The notes under the pieces are model-generated. The model was not told the DNA's origin and did not search any database. It saw only the letters and a list, made by a program, of their open reading frames with translations. Of a stretch of DNA of 64,000 bases, positions 1-13,200 are shown piece after piece; the first letter of the stretch is position 1, and each line of letters begins with the position of its first letter. The stretch comes from Zerene cesonia (lineage: Eukaryota; Arthropoda; Insecta; Lepidoptera; Pieridae). The translations under genes and the position numbers were made by a program. The stretch is taken from positions 3,720,001-3,784,000 of the forward strand of contig NC_052103.1 of the NCBI RefSeq assembly GCF_012273895.1, in the 5' to 3' direction.

Positions 1-495
1 AACAAGGAAAAAACAAGTTTCCATACAGACGTTCGAAGCATTCAACATCGCAATTGTAAGATTAGCCCATTGTAAGCACAACAACTGCATCCTGCTTCAA
101 TCTAATTCAAAGTATCTCACGCCTTTTGTGGTCTTAATATTCGTATTGTTTCTGTTATAACAACGAAATAGTGTAAACTATAGTGAATAAATGTAATGTT
201 GAAACTAACATCGCATCATAATCCACGTGATAAAACAGTAATTTATTGACAAAAACCTAACGGCGATATATATTAAAGTCAATATGCAAAAAAGGTTCTA
301 CATATAATTTATGTGCTCGGAACTCAATAAGAGATCTCTTTAAGAGTTCTGGTATCCTTACTGTGCCGTCACAGTAGATATTTAATAACATTTTACACAA
401 TAACATCGACTTGCATACAAAAGTAGGTGATAGTTATGACACGAGGAACAGAAATAAAATAGAACTGTTTTCGGCTTAGTAAAGTAAAAAATTCA

Positions 496-900
496 TTTAT
501 GGGACAAGGTATACGCTTATACAATAGAATTCCTCATAGTATTAAATCGTTTAGTAGTGCTAAATTCAAAAACTATATTAAAAATGCATTAGTTCAGAGA
601 GCCTACTACAATAGCATTAATGAATATATGGAATTTGACAATCCATGGAATGTCGTCGCTTAAGAACCACAGGTCAGTTCATTGGTATCATCGTTATGTA
701 CATGTTACATATTATGTAGAATTAAAATGTAAAACTTATATCTTTGTAGAAAAGCCACTACAGAGTTTCTTGCCGGCTCTTCTCTGTAGAAACTGCCCTC
801 CGAACCGGTTGTAAATGTTATATCTGTGTTATATGACGATTCAAAAGTGCTTCTATAAGAAGTCTAGTTGAATGAATAAATGTTTGAGATTGAATAGATA
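496..900 (+). mobile_element. LINE 3' fragment (C-terminus of reverse-transcriptase ORF plus 3' UTR)
   Basis: From about 499 one frame reads to a stop at 661-663 and gives the tail of a non-LTR retrotransposon ORF2 (motifs RLYNRIPHSIKSF, KFKNYIKNALV, RAYYNSINEY). This resembles the C-terminal YNxLP...FK...YYS/N block seen in jockey/CR1-type elements. The following 240 bases, with TTCTTGCCGGCTCTTCTC, the CCGAACCGG motif and an AATAAATG-rich end, look like the 3' UTR. The copy is 5'-truncated. Which LINE clade it belongs to is inference. Confidence 0.75.
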
Positions 901-1225
901 TTCATCTTGGATATTAAAAAGTCTCCTTCATTTCTGAATCTGAATGCTCAGACTCGTTACAACTCAAACTAACGCAAATAAAAACCTACACTCTAACTAG
1001 CCATGTGTTTGAAAATCGTCGATAAACTAAGTATGATAAAGAAGTACTAATAGTTAAAGAAGCTAAAAGCTAACAGTTGACTTAAAACACAGCGTATAAA
1101 ATACTGTATTAATAACGAGAATCTATTATTGTTTAAACAACAGAAACGTGAGACTATGTGGCCATATTTTACCAATTTATTCAAGATAGCGATAGCGATA
1201 CTACAATAATTTAGTGTTACTAATA

Positions 1226-1410
1226 GTGATTATGTAGTGACATAGCATAAAACAAATTCGCTTTCACTCCCTATGTCCCTTTGTATGCTTAAATCTTTAA
1301 AACTACGCAACGGATTTTGATGGGGGTTTTTATAATATATAGAGTGATTCAAGAGGAAGGTTTATATGTGTAATAACATCTATTAAACTGCAACGAATTA
1401 ACGCTTGCGA
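1226..1410 (-). repeat. Interspersed repeat, family D (GCGGTTTCGCACG type)
   Basis: Reverse-strand copy sharing blocks such as AAACCTTCCTCTTGAATCACT and GAAAGCGA with 2068-2285 and 61862-62080. It is non-coding. It lies just downstream of the last visible exon of the 5'-nucleotidase-like gene. Confidence 0.6.
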
Positions 1411-1455
1411 AGCTGAGGGCAAAAGCTAGTTTAATAAAAATCTATAAGGTCATAC

Positions 1456-4400
1456 TTATCAACGTCCAGTCCACAATGTGATAGAAGAATGATTATATCC
1501 ACACCCATTTCATTCAATTTCCTTGATTCACGTAAGGTTGCCTCTTTGGGATCCGTAAATTCCACCTCGCCAGCTGACGATAATATCTGAAATATAAAAA
1601 CATAATTTCAAACAAATAAAAAATACACGTTTACTTGCCAAGATTTACTAAATTCGCTCACTCGCAGTATAGTATACTTGAGATAAATATGAAAACATAA
1701 TTCTATTTAATAAATCCTGGTGATCCTCATCAGGATAATATGATAAACACATATTTTTTTATTATCACCGTTTCGTGAAAAGTGTTTTTTACATTGAAAT
1801 TTTTCTGTTTAAATTGGGTTTAAATCGAATCAAAAGGAGTTTTTGAATGCAAATATACAGTTGTAGCATAGTCAAAATGTTTATATGAATATAAATATTA
1901 CTACAAACATTAACAATAAGAAATTAAGCATACAAAACGCACGATAGGCTAAAAATAAATTATTCATAGAGTTTATATGTGACTAATTTACAATGATGAT
2001 GAATTAATATCAATGCAACATATTTTCAAATAAAAATTGTAAGCATGATATTTTCTTTATTACTATCTTTTGGCCGCGGTTTCGCACGCATTAAATTCGG
2101 AGTAAATCCCCTTTCCCCGCACCTCTTTTTTCGTTGTTATTATACATATAAACCTTCCTCTTGAATCACTGTCTATTAAAAAAAAACATCAAAATCAGTT
2201 TCATAATTTTAAAGATCTACGCGTACAAACACATAGACGGCGGAAAGCGACTTTTTTATATTATGTAATGATTAATTAATAATATATATACGACGATGAC
2301 CTCTATTTTTAGATGGGAAAAGATTTTTACAATCTATTTTTATCGTTTCATATAAGATGCTACAAATAAGTCGAAAAACAAAAAATAATTAATTTAAATA
2401 TTGTGGAGATGTTTTGTAGAGAAATAATCTCTATATATATAAAAATTTCCTATCACAATGTTTATTACTATACTCTTCCGACATGGGTGGATCGATTCTC
2501 ATGATATATTATGTGCATATTGGGTAGGAATCGGCCAACATCTACTTTTCATACCCCCAAACGATAAGAGCAATGAAAAACATCGCAGCTAGTTTTATAA
2601 ATTTATTAAATAGAAATTTAAAGACAAGCTATAACTCTTAAATTTTGGGCATTTACAGACATATAATTTATCTCTTTGTGTGATCAACTGTCAACAATTA
2701 TAAAAAAAATATTACTTTTTTCACTTAGAAAAACTTGTGCATTTAAACGAAAATCTTCGCGAACCTTCCTAAAGCACCGCTTTTTGCTAGTATATTAATA
2801 AATAATAATTTATTATTCATTGTTGCATTATACTAAATAATGTAAGCACGATATTGTTATGTATTAATTACATGTACCTACCTAGATCTTATCAAATTTA
2901 TTTATAGCTGAAGATCATTGAGATCAATGAGAAAACACAAGGGCCCGAGTGTTATATCTGATAAAGTTCAACAAGGAATTGATATATCGTAATGTATTCT
3001 TTTCATTAACCGAGTAGCAGGTTATATGTTTATCCCGGCTATTTACAGCTTTTTAAATACTTATACGACGATGTGATTTTTACTTACAGCGTTGATTGTT
3101 AAATAAATTTATAGCTTTATAATATGAGAAACGCCATCTATTGACGCGGGTTGTAATTCCGACTAATAATCCTTTTTTTTCTATTCTTTAAAATTTCTAA
3201 ACATGGTGTTGTTGTTTTCTGAACCATAATATAATAGCAGTTGTAGCAATTAGAGTCATTTCTTCAAATGAATTTATTCTGATCGGTAGTTATATACTAA
3301 TAATTATACATACAATAAACAAAATAAAAATCGCAGCAGAAAATATACTTATTTTATGTGACATTATCAGCGTATCTCATTATTAATGATATCTTTAACC
3401 TCAGATTATAAAACAAAAACGTTTTAATTTTTAATTTGAGTCAATAACCTGTCTAGCACTTACCTCTATTTACATATCCATACTAATATTATAAAACTGA
3501 GGAGTTTGTTTGTTTGTTTGAACGCAATAATCTCAGGAACTACTAGTCCAATTTGGAAAATTATTTCAGTGTTAGATTATTATAGGCCCATTTATTGAGG
3601 AAGGCCATAGGCTAAATAGGTAAATATTTGGTTATCTAATGTCTCAAGCGTCTCAATCAATGAATAGGTACCATGGCTTCTTTTAAACACTTTAACGCAC
3701 AATAAATTATAGACCTATATATATGTATCTATAAATCAACACAAGGGTACGATTCAAAAATATACCAGATTCCGAAATACTACTAAATATGTACATACGA
3801 AATTTGATTAAAATTTAAATTATGCAATTAAGTTACAAAAATGTATAAATTTAGCTAGCTGACCCGGCAACCTTTGTTCTGCCTTACTCTTATCATTTAG
3901 GGGTATGAAAAATAGATGTTGGCCGATTCTCAGACCTACCCGGAATCCACAAAAATTTTATAAAAATCAGTCCAACCGTTTCGTAGGAGTACGGTAACTA
4001 ACATTGTGACACGAGAATTTGATATATAAAGATATACCTATCTATATTAGCGGTCAAGTGGAATTGTTTAATTTTGCCCTATTTCTAAAAACAGATCTCG
4101 TGTTCCTTCAATAGCGCATTTTGACTAGAACTTTAGCTATACTAGCTAGCTATTGGGATACATCCTGATCAACAAAAATTACCTACCTTAGTAGTCGGTG
4201 TGATCAGTCCAATGATACCGATCCTCCTGCCATGCCGTTCCACAACTATGTAGGGCTGATACAGTCCTTGCAAGCTTGGTTCCTTGCTTGTGTCCATGTT
4301 CGCTGCTACCACAGGCGCCTTGAGCCCAGATAAAAACGGTGCCAGCCCTGCAGGACCGTCGTCGAACTCATGGTTGCCTATTGCCTGAAAAGTGGCTGAT

Positions 4401-7400
4401 AATTGATAGTTTTTTTTGCATGCTATTGTGTTTCATACTGTGAGTGGGGGAGCGGGACCCTTTTTTTCCTTTTTACCCTTCCCTGTCCTTTCCTTTATTC
4501 CTCTCATCAATCCTTTCCTAATCTCTTCCCAATTTAAAGTCGGCAATCCATTTGTAGAGAGGTTAGCTCTGCAATTGACCTTATGCCTCTCCTAATGTTC
4601 ATGGGCGGTGGTAGCGCTTCCCATCAGGCAACCCACTAGCTCTATTGCTGACTATGGCATAAAAAAGGTGTTGATGGACTTTCATAGTTGATAGGTGATA
4701 ATGTATAATCGAATCGTACCTTATATGATACTAGCTGCACTCCGCGGTTTCACGCGCGTAAGTCCGTATACCATAGGAATATCGGGATAAAAAGTTGCCT
4801 ATATGTTATTTCAGTTGTCCAGCGGTCTATGTACCAAATTTCATTCCAATCGGTTCAGTAGTTTTTGCGTGAAAGAGCAACAAACACACACACATACTTA
4901 CAAACTTTCGTATTTATAATACTAGTAGGATTCAAAGCAAAAGGACCTATCTAAATGCGTTGATTTCATTGTAATTATAAAAAGGAGCTCTCGATTTTAC
5001 TGAAAGATAAACATTTAATTGCCATAAAAATGCAAAAATAAAATTCTTTAATTTCATGTGATCTAATTTAAAGTTTTAATACTATTGGCACATTTAGTAC
5101 ACACGTAGTTATTTCAGAAGAGACCAAAACGCAAATCAAATAACTTAAAAATATACGTGTACTAACATGAGCATCATGAGGCAGCAGATTCATGAATTCC
5201 AAAACGATTTTCCACTTGAGCAATGTATACCAGTACGTGCCTTGGAAACTGTCACCAGCGTTTAACACTAGTGCATCTGGCTTCTCCTGTTTCAAATGAA
5301 TTATGTTCTTGTAAAGTCGGGGAAACCCGCCGAGGCAGGATCCATTGTTGAAACGGCACGTTGGAGTTTCGACGGACGTTTCTTCGAACCTAGGTGGATG
5401 TCTCTTAAATTAATAACGATAAAATATGTAATCGTACACCTACTCACACAGCTATAGCAATTATCAATAATGTAAACTAACCTATAAAATATGGATGTTT
5501 ACCTTGAATTCAATGAATTTTTATGACATCATTTTAAAAATCATATTTTATGTGATATAACAAAATCAACTTTTATAAGCTGATGTCTTTTTTTATAAGT
5601 TTGTTGTTAATTTTATGATAAGACATACTTAGGATAGCCGTAGCTTTTTGTATTGGATAGGAAAATGTAATTCAAGCATCAAGTATAACAGTTTTTTTTT
5701 TATTCGTGCACTTTTTAATATAAGGTCTTTTTAAGGTCCCAAGGTCCGTTTTATCAGGTATTTGTGAAATTTTATCAATAAAGAATTACAAGATCTTTTT
5801 TTAAGATCGTGTGCTTTTTCTTAAATTGTCTTTTAAAGGTCTCAAGGTACTTTATTTCCCCATATGCGAAATAATGAACACAAATGTGTACGTACATAAA
5901 ATTCGGGCGACCCGTTAAAACCGTTGACATACCAGGGTAGATACATTATATGTACCTATATGTACATAACTCGTCGATTTTTTTTTTTTGTATTTACGCA
6001 AAAGCCTTCTATAAACCGCCGGTTTTTTTTTTACTTTTTTTGTCTTTACAATCCATGGACTTGGCCGGCTCTTAATTTTTTTTCTAACTAATCTCCTCCA
6101 CTAATCGAACCACAGACTTATCGTTTCTACGCCCAAGTATTAATTTTATGCTTAAATCTACTATATAAAAATAAGTCGGGTTTTCCTTCCTGACGCTATA
6201 ACTCCAGAACGCACGAACCGATTTCCACGGTTTTGCATTCGTTGGAAAGGTCTTGGGCGTCGTGAGGTTTATAGCAAAGAAAATTCCGGAAAAATTTCAA
6301 CAGAAAAGCGGGAAAAACGAAGCCATCTGGTGGCGAAACGGAGTTCGCCGAGTTTGCTAGTAATCTATATCTAATAGAATGATGTCACGGATAATAGTAT
6401 AAACTAACGACATTCATCTTCAAAAGAGTATTTACTTAATAGAATACGGGGTAACATAAACAAAATAACTTCCTATAACTAAAGCAAAAAAAGAAATAAG
6501 GTTCATTTTATGTTAATAAAAAATACTTTTTAAACAAATTTTCAGTACGGAGATTTTTTTTAATTATTTTTATCTGTCATACAGAATTTAAGAATGAAAC
6601 ATTATTCATTGCATTAATGAGTCATTTCCTTTTTATAAACAATGTTATCGAAAGTCGACTTACTTGCAACTATAAATGAAATGAAATCGTAAGGAAATTC
6701 AATATTGCAAGGTCACTCCTCTGATTTACATTTTGGTATATTTATTATATCTTATTGGTGTAATGTTTTATTTGTATGCTAATGCCTAAATGAAGTTTGT
6801 TAAAATTTGGCATAGGGAGATAATAAATTTAAAGTAGGTACGAAAAATTTTCAACATAAAGATTCTTATAGAATTTAAGATATTTACGCAAAGAAAATTA
6901 TATTATGAAGGTTCATTTGCGGTTATGTACGTTAACTAAATAAAGCTATGAAGGTTTAATAATTTTGGCGGGAAACTTGAAAACGATCCAAGTTCGTATG
7001 AATCGAGCAGAGAACTCTTCTCGCATCTTAGCCATTAGCCAGAAACTTCAATAAATACTTTCAAGTAAAATAATGTCCACCAATATGAACATCTCTTTTT
7101 TAAGCCAGTTAATAATACTGTTTACGGAACACTGACCAATACCTACGACACTTCACTTCAAATGTTCTTGACCTATCAAATATCACCGCAATTGCAATAT
7201 TAACGGTAATAGCTTTGGCATTAAATATGTTAAATAAAGAACATAGCTACTTCAATCAAATGCATCAATTTCAAGAATAACACTTGATCGTCTCTCATTT
7301 ACCTAAACTGTCTAAATTATATAAGGAAGTTTATTCACCTCAACATTCGGAAGCTGCATTCAAGTCGCAATAATATTTAAAACAAATATTATGTTTGGTC

Positions 7401-7880
7401 TAATTTTTAAAAATTACGCTATTTCGCGATTATACCGCTGTTTGTTTTAAGCTAATTCTATTTCTAATTTAACCACAGCAACAAAACATCAATAAACATA
7501 CATATAAAATTGCACAGATATATTATCCTCGACGTACAAATATTAAATAATAATCTCTATAAATAATACAAAATATTTCGTTTCTTTCAAATTTACTAGC
7601 TACCTGGCAACCTGCTTTCAGTTTAAAAAATAAAACAAAAATAATGTATTTACGTAAATAAAAGATAAAACAATACCACCTATTAATTGATATTGATTAT
7701 TATTGAACTATACCTATTTCAGGGGTTATTTTACGAGTCATTAAAACTACGGTTCACTTACCTTGCGTGGAAGTCATTGTAATGAATTATCTTCAGTTCA
7801 TACAACCCCTCGAAGGGCAGCGCAAATCCATAGCAATAATTAAGCGATAAAATGAAAATAAAACAATTTAAAACGTTCAT
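1456..7880 (-). CDS. Secreted 5'-nucleotidase/apyrase-family protein, partial (3' exons beyond left edge)
   Basis: Metal-dependent ecto-nucleotidase family (CD73, insect apyrases), which removes phosphate from extracellular AMP, ADP or ATP. Exons, 5' to 3' on the minus strand: 7762-7880, 5167-5389, 4187-4384, 1456-1586 (671 nt, about 223 aa of a usual 550-600). The start gives MNVLNCFIFILSLNYCYG, a plausible signal peptide, then LKIIHYNDFHAR (family metal motif). Exon 2 carries LVLNAGDSFQGTYW (second metal-binding Asp). Exon 3 opens AIGNHEFDDG (Asn-His metal ligands). Exon 4 carries LLSHCGLDVD. Phases agree at every junction. The donor of exon 2 is a weak GTTAGT. Exon 4 could instead read on to a stop near 1423, but a GTATGA donor at 1450-1455 fits the family better. 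Adenosine- versus nucleotide-generating activity cannot be told without the C-terminal substrate domain. Introns hold many repeats. Confidence 0.85.
2068..2285 (+). repeat. Interspersed repeat, family D
   Basis: Forward copy of the family seen inverted at 1226-1410 and again at 61862-62080. It begins with the GCGGTTTCGCACGC block and ends near TTATATTATGTAATGAT. It has no coding capacity. It lies beyond the visible exons, in the inferred intron or 3' part of the 5'-nucleotidase gene. Confidence 0.6.
2428..2570 (+). repeat. Degraded Helitron-like repeat, family A'
   Basis: It starts TCTCTATATATATAAAAAT and contains CATATTGGGTAGGAATCGG and GGCCAACATCTA, shared with better copies at 16641-16821 and 35265-35449. 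The 3' end is lost. Confidence 0.5.
3480..3640 (-). repeat. Helitron-like repeat, family C, partial
   Basis: Contains TACTAATATTATAAAACTGAGGAG, TGTTTGTTTGAACGC and CCCATTTATTGAGGAAGGC, shared with 9118-9294, 16475-16640 (opposite strand) and 51520-51653. It is non-coding and sits between exons of the 5'-nucleotidase gene. Confidence 0.55.
3850..4035 (-). repeat. Helitron-like repeat, family A', diverged
   Basis: Reverse-strand copy containing AGATGTTGGCCGATTCTCAG and TTGTGACACGAGAATTT, the complement of blocks in 35265-35449. The middle has diverged. Confidence 0.5.
4430..4670. repeat. Interspersed repeat, family E (hairpin-bearing)
   Basis: Carries GTGAGTGGGGGAGCGGGAC, runs of TTTCCTTT, AAAGTCGGCAATCCATTTGT and TTCATGGGCGGTGGTAGCGC, blocks shared by at least eight other stretches in this window. 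It is non-coding and lies in the intron between exons 2 and 3 of the 5'-nucleotidase gene. Confidence 0.65.
4729..4930 (-). repeat. Helitron-like repeat, family A
   Basis: Read on the minus strand it starts at the CCTACTAGTATTATAAATACG block, then TTTGTAAGTATGTGTGTGTG, the TTTCACGCAAAAACTACTGA block, and ends at CGCGGAGTGCAGCTAGTATC. The TC...CTAG-T ends match other A copies. Confidence 0.6.
6157..6360 (+). mobile_element. Short non-autonomous Helitron-like element, family B, copy 1
   Basis: The 204-bp unit starts TCTACTATATAAAAATAAG and ends TTCGCCGAGTTTGCTAG. It is flanked by A on the left and T on the right, the Helitron signature (TC at 5', CTRR at 3', A/T target, no terminal inverted repeats). 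Nearly identical copies lie at 41367-41581 (inverted) and 58476-58680. It is non-coding and sits in intron 1 of the 5'-nucleotidase gene. Confidence 0.65.
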
Positions 7881-10225
7881 TTTCACGATACACTATGACA
7901 TGTTCACAGAGCGGCGCATTCACAGACACTGTCAATTTGACGTTAAACGCCAACAATCAAATTGTATGATCCGAGTTATCTATTGTACACGAAAAAATTA
8001 TAAGAGGGTCTTCAGAACAATAGGCGTACGTGTAGCGTCACGGTTACTTATAATGATGTCAGCAACTGAGTCAATTTAGTTCATACACTCTTAGTTAATG
8101 ATCGCCTCCTTGGTACAGTGGGGTTATGGGTTCGACTCCCGGTGGGGACTTACAAAATGAAAATGCCTTGGATTGGTAGGACTCAGTAGATTGATTAATA
8201 GTTTCAATGATACTCTGTTTTAGGTAACTCAATATTTAAAATTTTCATAGTAAAATCTAAAAATAATGACTCTAAAAAATAGAGGTGGCATACACAAAAT
8301 TTAATTTTCACACGAGTAACGGGAAAAGCAATAGTAATTACTGAATAAATATGTTTATGTTAATTGTATACATTTGTTACTAGATATAACCTGTAGATTC
8401 TTCATTTCTGAACTCTACATTTAACTTGCGTGGTAATATTAATTTATGAATTTTGAAGATCCAAAAGCGAATCTACAGGAAGTTTTGTGGAATGAATCAT
8501 TTGAGTTTGAATAAATTTCTCTATTTAAAAGGCTCACTAAAATGTCGTCTCTCTTACGCCTTACCTTATCCCACTCGGAAAAGATATCGCTACGGTCAAT
8601 AATATATCGTCTGAAATAACTTTATACGTAAATATAATGACATAACAGTAAATTCATGCGTGAGATATTTTATCAATTTATCATTTCTTATAATAGTTTT
8701 TCTGATAAAATGAATGCCGGTACGATAGCTTCTTTAATCTATTCCTACTTACTATTAGGATCTATAACCACAAAAAGTATCATTTTCAACGTGAAGGCAT
8801 ACCTTCGAATGTGAACATTGAAAACAGCCGCACCGATTTTGATTAGGATCGTGCAGTTCGACAGACGACTTTTTATTCCGAAAACAAAACTTGCAGGCAA
8901 AATTAAACAAAGCCGTAGGCAGAGAACTAGTATAGTATTATTATATAAATTGTTTTGAAACAATGAGCAAATATATTTTGTTATTAGACATAAATTGTCA
9001 TAGTGTAATCTTAACACCATTAGTTTTAATGACTGATAAAGCTAATAATTAAGCAATTTACATTAAGGCTGTTCAAATAAAACAAGGTAAATATGACTGT
9101 GTGATAACATTCATAATCTAGCGGTTTGCCCCGGCTTCGATCGCGGTACATATTAATTTATAGCCTAGCACTCAGAGATCACATACATATTCACAATAAA
9201 AGAATTTTTTAAAAAAGGCCAGTAGTTTTGGGGATTTGCGCGTTCAAACAGAAAAACTAACTCTTCAGCTTTATATTATTAGTATAGAAGTATAGATTTA
9301 GACACATTGTTAAATATTTGGAGGGACTAAATAGAAGAGAAACTACATAAGAGACAATACAGCGATTTTTGACTTCTAACATGTCAATAAAAAGGGGAAT
9401 CAAAAGCAGATAGTTTAAGAAATTAAATTCTTAATAAAAATAATGTTGTTATGTGACAATAGTAAAAAAATATATCAATTAAGAAATTACCTTAAGTTAT
9501 TAAGTTAATAGCTACTTGGTAGTAGAAAGAATAAAAAAAATAATAAAACAATATGTTTTATTTACAAAAATATTATATACAATAAATACTTTTACAGTGG
9601 AGGCCAATATAAGGTTACTTCATTATGAGCTGACTCTGGCAACCATTTCAAATATTCCTCTTGTAAATCTGAAAATACAAAGAATCTTAATATTTATGCT
9701 ACAATAAATACCACCTAGACAACACACACACACACACAGAAAAAATCATCTCGGGAAATAAGAGCTCAATTGAAAAGTGAGCTCTTACGTTGCTTAGAAT
9801 TGAAACCCAATTTTCAGACGAATGATCAAAAATTATACAACATTTTTACGATTTGTCACTTTATTACTAGGTGTCATGGTTGTAATCAGGTTGAACTTAA
9901 AACTCTTTTAAATATTTGTTTGCTTTACTAGAAATCAAAAGTTAATACTTTTTTTTTTCTAGTCGACGAGACGAGATTCAGATTCATTCTTGACGACCCA
10001 TTATCTAGTTGGTATTGTTGATGGAAGTTTTAATGATATATCAGTTATCACCCCAATATTATCAATTTTATAAACTGCCAGTTTGTTGTCTTATAGTGTT
10101 TTGCATAAACTTTTCACTATAACTTTTCTTTCTTTTTATAATAAAAAATATATACATAATTATATAAAATAAATAAACAACAATAAATAAAACTTTATTT
10201 CTTTTAATAAATGTTCTAATGTAAT
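7881..10225. other. Intergenic region between 5'-nucleotidase-like and DHX37 genes
   Basis: Left part should hold the promoter of the 5'-nucleotidase gene (transcribed leftward); the right end holds the DHX37 3' UTR. 8101-8152 has a tRNA-like SINE head (GCCTCCTTGGTACAGTGG, then GGGTTCGACTCCCGGT, resembling A and B boxes), apparently truncated. 9118-9294 is a family C repeat. A short (AC)n run is at 9722-9738. I see no convincing gene; small ORFs at 8745-9020 and 9516-9707 have no family motif. Confidence 0.6.
9118..9294 (+). repeat. Helitron-like repeat, family C
   Basis: Begins CTAGCGGTTTGCCCCGGC, includes TATAGCCTA and ends with CTTCAGCTTTATATTATTAG. It matches 16475-16640 and, inverted, 3480-3640 and 51520-51653. 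Confidence 0.6.
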
Positions 10226-13200
10226 TTACTCACAGCTTGAATCCTCCTCCCAGGCCCTCTGTAACTCAGTCCTTGTGCCACAACGTCTAGCAATTAGCGC
10301 TTTTAACAGAATCTCGGTTCTAGGCTGCAATTTCGCCCAACTCTTTATCATGGTAGAAGGCGGCGATAACAGTGATGTCGCATATTTCATTAATTTTGGA
10401 AACACGGAACCTTCTAGAAGGAATCTGGCGAACCATCTGCAATAGGTTATTGTTTATTTAACTGTATTTAATCAACAGTATTTTAATGCATAAAAAATAT
10501 TTTAAACATAATTTTGAGAAATCTAAATAAACAAAATATTTATTTTCACACCCTTACACAGTGATTCATAATGAAACAAAAATCATTGTCCTTTAATCGA
10601 ATATAATACGCAAATGTCCTTTCGAGAATTTAATTTAAGAAAACTACTAACTGTCAAATGTATATGTCACCGTTAGATTGTAAAGAACGTTAGATTACAA
10701 TCTATCACGAAATCACGAAAACATAGTTGTTTACATTCAACAACTAAGGAAATAACAAACAAATATGGCGTGTGGTCGGGGTGGCGGGGGCACATACCGT
10801 TCAATCAATCAGAGCGCGAGTGGACGGAATGCATTCCGTCCTACGCTGGTTCACAATTTGATCGCTTCCCATCGATAGATTACAATCAAGCGAAAAATGA
10901 TGCGTTAAATTGCAATCATAATGATACGGTTCACAATCTATCGATAGTTTACAATCTTACGGTGACATATATAATAGACTTACATAACGATCATCACATC
11001 ATGATAATTATAAAAAATAAATAAAACACAATCAAATTGGTAACATCGGTTACAGTCAACTTTTCTTATTATCGTCGTCGCATGTTTTTATTGGCAGCAG
11101 TGGTGGCTCAGTGGTGAGAACCTCGGACTCGACGGACAAAATCGATAAGTCGGGGTTCGAGACCGGGCGAGCGTGCAGGAAATAAATTGATTTTTCAATT
11201 TATCTGCGCATGTAGATATTATCACCACTGCTCACGGTGAAAACATCGTGAGGAAACCGGCATGTCCAAGAATCAAAAGTTCGACGAAATGTGACATCTG
11301 CCAACCCGCACTTGGCCAGCGTGGTGGATTATGGCCTGAACCCTCATAGGAGGCCTGTGTTCCAGCAGTGGGAACCTATATGGGCTGATGATGATGACGA
11401 TGATGATGTTTTTATTACTATCATGAAATATAATTACCTATATCGTTCAATTTTATCGGGAAAATCGATTTCCACAATAGGCAATTCCCAACCGGCCTTT
11501 CCGAATGTTCCCTTGTAATGACACTTCACTCGACCACTCTTCTCATCATATCTTGGCTCTGGGTCCGATAGTGATTCTAAACATAAATACAACTATAAAA
11601 TCAATTATTCCCTCATTGACATGATATTGTATATAATGTGAAACGTCAAACAACTGAATAAAAATGTTCATTCACATTCCATATTTCTAACTTTCAGTTT
11701 TATAACTAAAAATTAGAAAAAGCGAAATGCTTTATTAATGAGACGATTAACAAAAAATCACATTCTTCAGCTTTACAATACCATAGTATAGATTCAATTT
11801 TACCAAAACACAACCTACCAAGATTACACAGCTGCGGCACATACACCGGCAGCCACTCCGGCTCGATCGCCGCCACGTTCCTCATCACCATCTTCCTCCT
11901 CTCATCGCCGCCGGTCTCATACAGCTCCTGGTACACCACCCACTCGGGTATGGTCTTCCGCAGTATCGACTCGGAGTGGAGATGCACCGGCTCCTCTAGA
12001 TCGCCGCAGTGGTACGCGTATTTGTACTTGCGTTTGTCCTCACCTGTGGGGTGGGGGGGACAATATAAAGGGAATAAAATAAATATAGTAAACTTATACA
12101 AAGTGTAGAAAGTCTATTCTTAAACTAATTAACTGGAAGGTTAAATAATATATTAGACATAAAAAAAAAACCAATAGAACATAAGGGATTAAAATCATGA
12201 GACGCTGTTAGAATAAATGCCTGCTAACTTTATAATAAAACCTACTATACCACAGCTTTGGCCTCTATGGTACACTTTACTGTCGGTAAAATACAAACAT
12301 ACAGATGAGGCTAATTAAAGCGTGTTCACTTTTTTCTTCCCTTAGACCAATAGTATATCACTACCCTAAGAAACATTTCCGTATATAATCCTCACCCTCC
12401 TTAACCTCGTGCATAGCGATCTTCCTGCCGACCTGGTCCCCGAGACCACTCAGCAGCAGCTGCCGCAGTAGTCTCGCTTGGTTCTCATCAGGCGGCCCCA
12501 TCTGAGGGTCCACGGTCACATTCACCCCGGACACACTGAGGTTTATCTCGGAGGTCAGCTGCTTTCGTATTTTGCGTATCTCCTTGAGCGCCTATAATTA
12601 TTAATGTTTTTTAAGTTAGTTGTATAAATAATATTACTATAGGTAATCGTAAACAATCTTTACATATAAACATGCTACAGTATTGGTTTAATTTAATAAA
12701 AATACGATTAAATCAGTGTGAAATATAATATTATGTTAGGTTGTTGCTTAAAGTTTATACAATTAAGAAAAATATTTTCTCACGATAAAAAAGGTGCAAT
12801 ACTATCTCTTTACTTATATATATTTCGTTTCTATTAAGCATTAAAGAGACGAAATACTAACAAGTCGCTTTAAAAGTCTTCGTAGTATTTCTGTCACAGT
12901 TAAATAAGCTAATTATTTATATTTTTAGGCGCTATTTATAAACTTAGATTTTTATAAATATTTCAAACTAGCTGTTCGCCCGGCTTTACACGTGATACAT
13001 TTATAGCCTAAGAAAAAGTCACTCAGCGAAATTGCAGCTTTCTATCGATGAAAGAATCTTTGAAATCAGTCCAACCGTAACTGCGTGAAAACGTTACAAA
13101 CATACATATTGGTGTAGACGAGGCATTTCGTTCTTTACATGAAGAAAACTAAAGTCGTTTTTCGTTTTTATTTACCTTTTCTCTTAGTCCATACTTGGCA

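Noticed and set aside
1423..1455. Reading the last visible 5'-nucleotidase exon to an in-frame stop, giving a short protein
   Set aside because: It would truncate the protein before the rest of the catalytic domain; a GTATGA donor exactly at the family's conserved LDVDK position is more likely.
8101..8152. Possible tRNA gene
   Set aside because: It has A- and B-box-like sequence, but the spacing is short, there is no cloverleaf, and SINE-like sequence follows.
8745..9020. 91-aa minus-strand ORF
   Set aside because: No family motif. The region contains repeat-like blocks (ACCGATTTTGATTAGGATC), and composition is as expected for chance.
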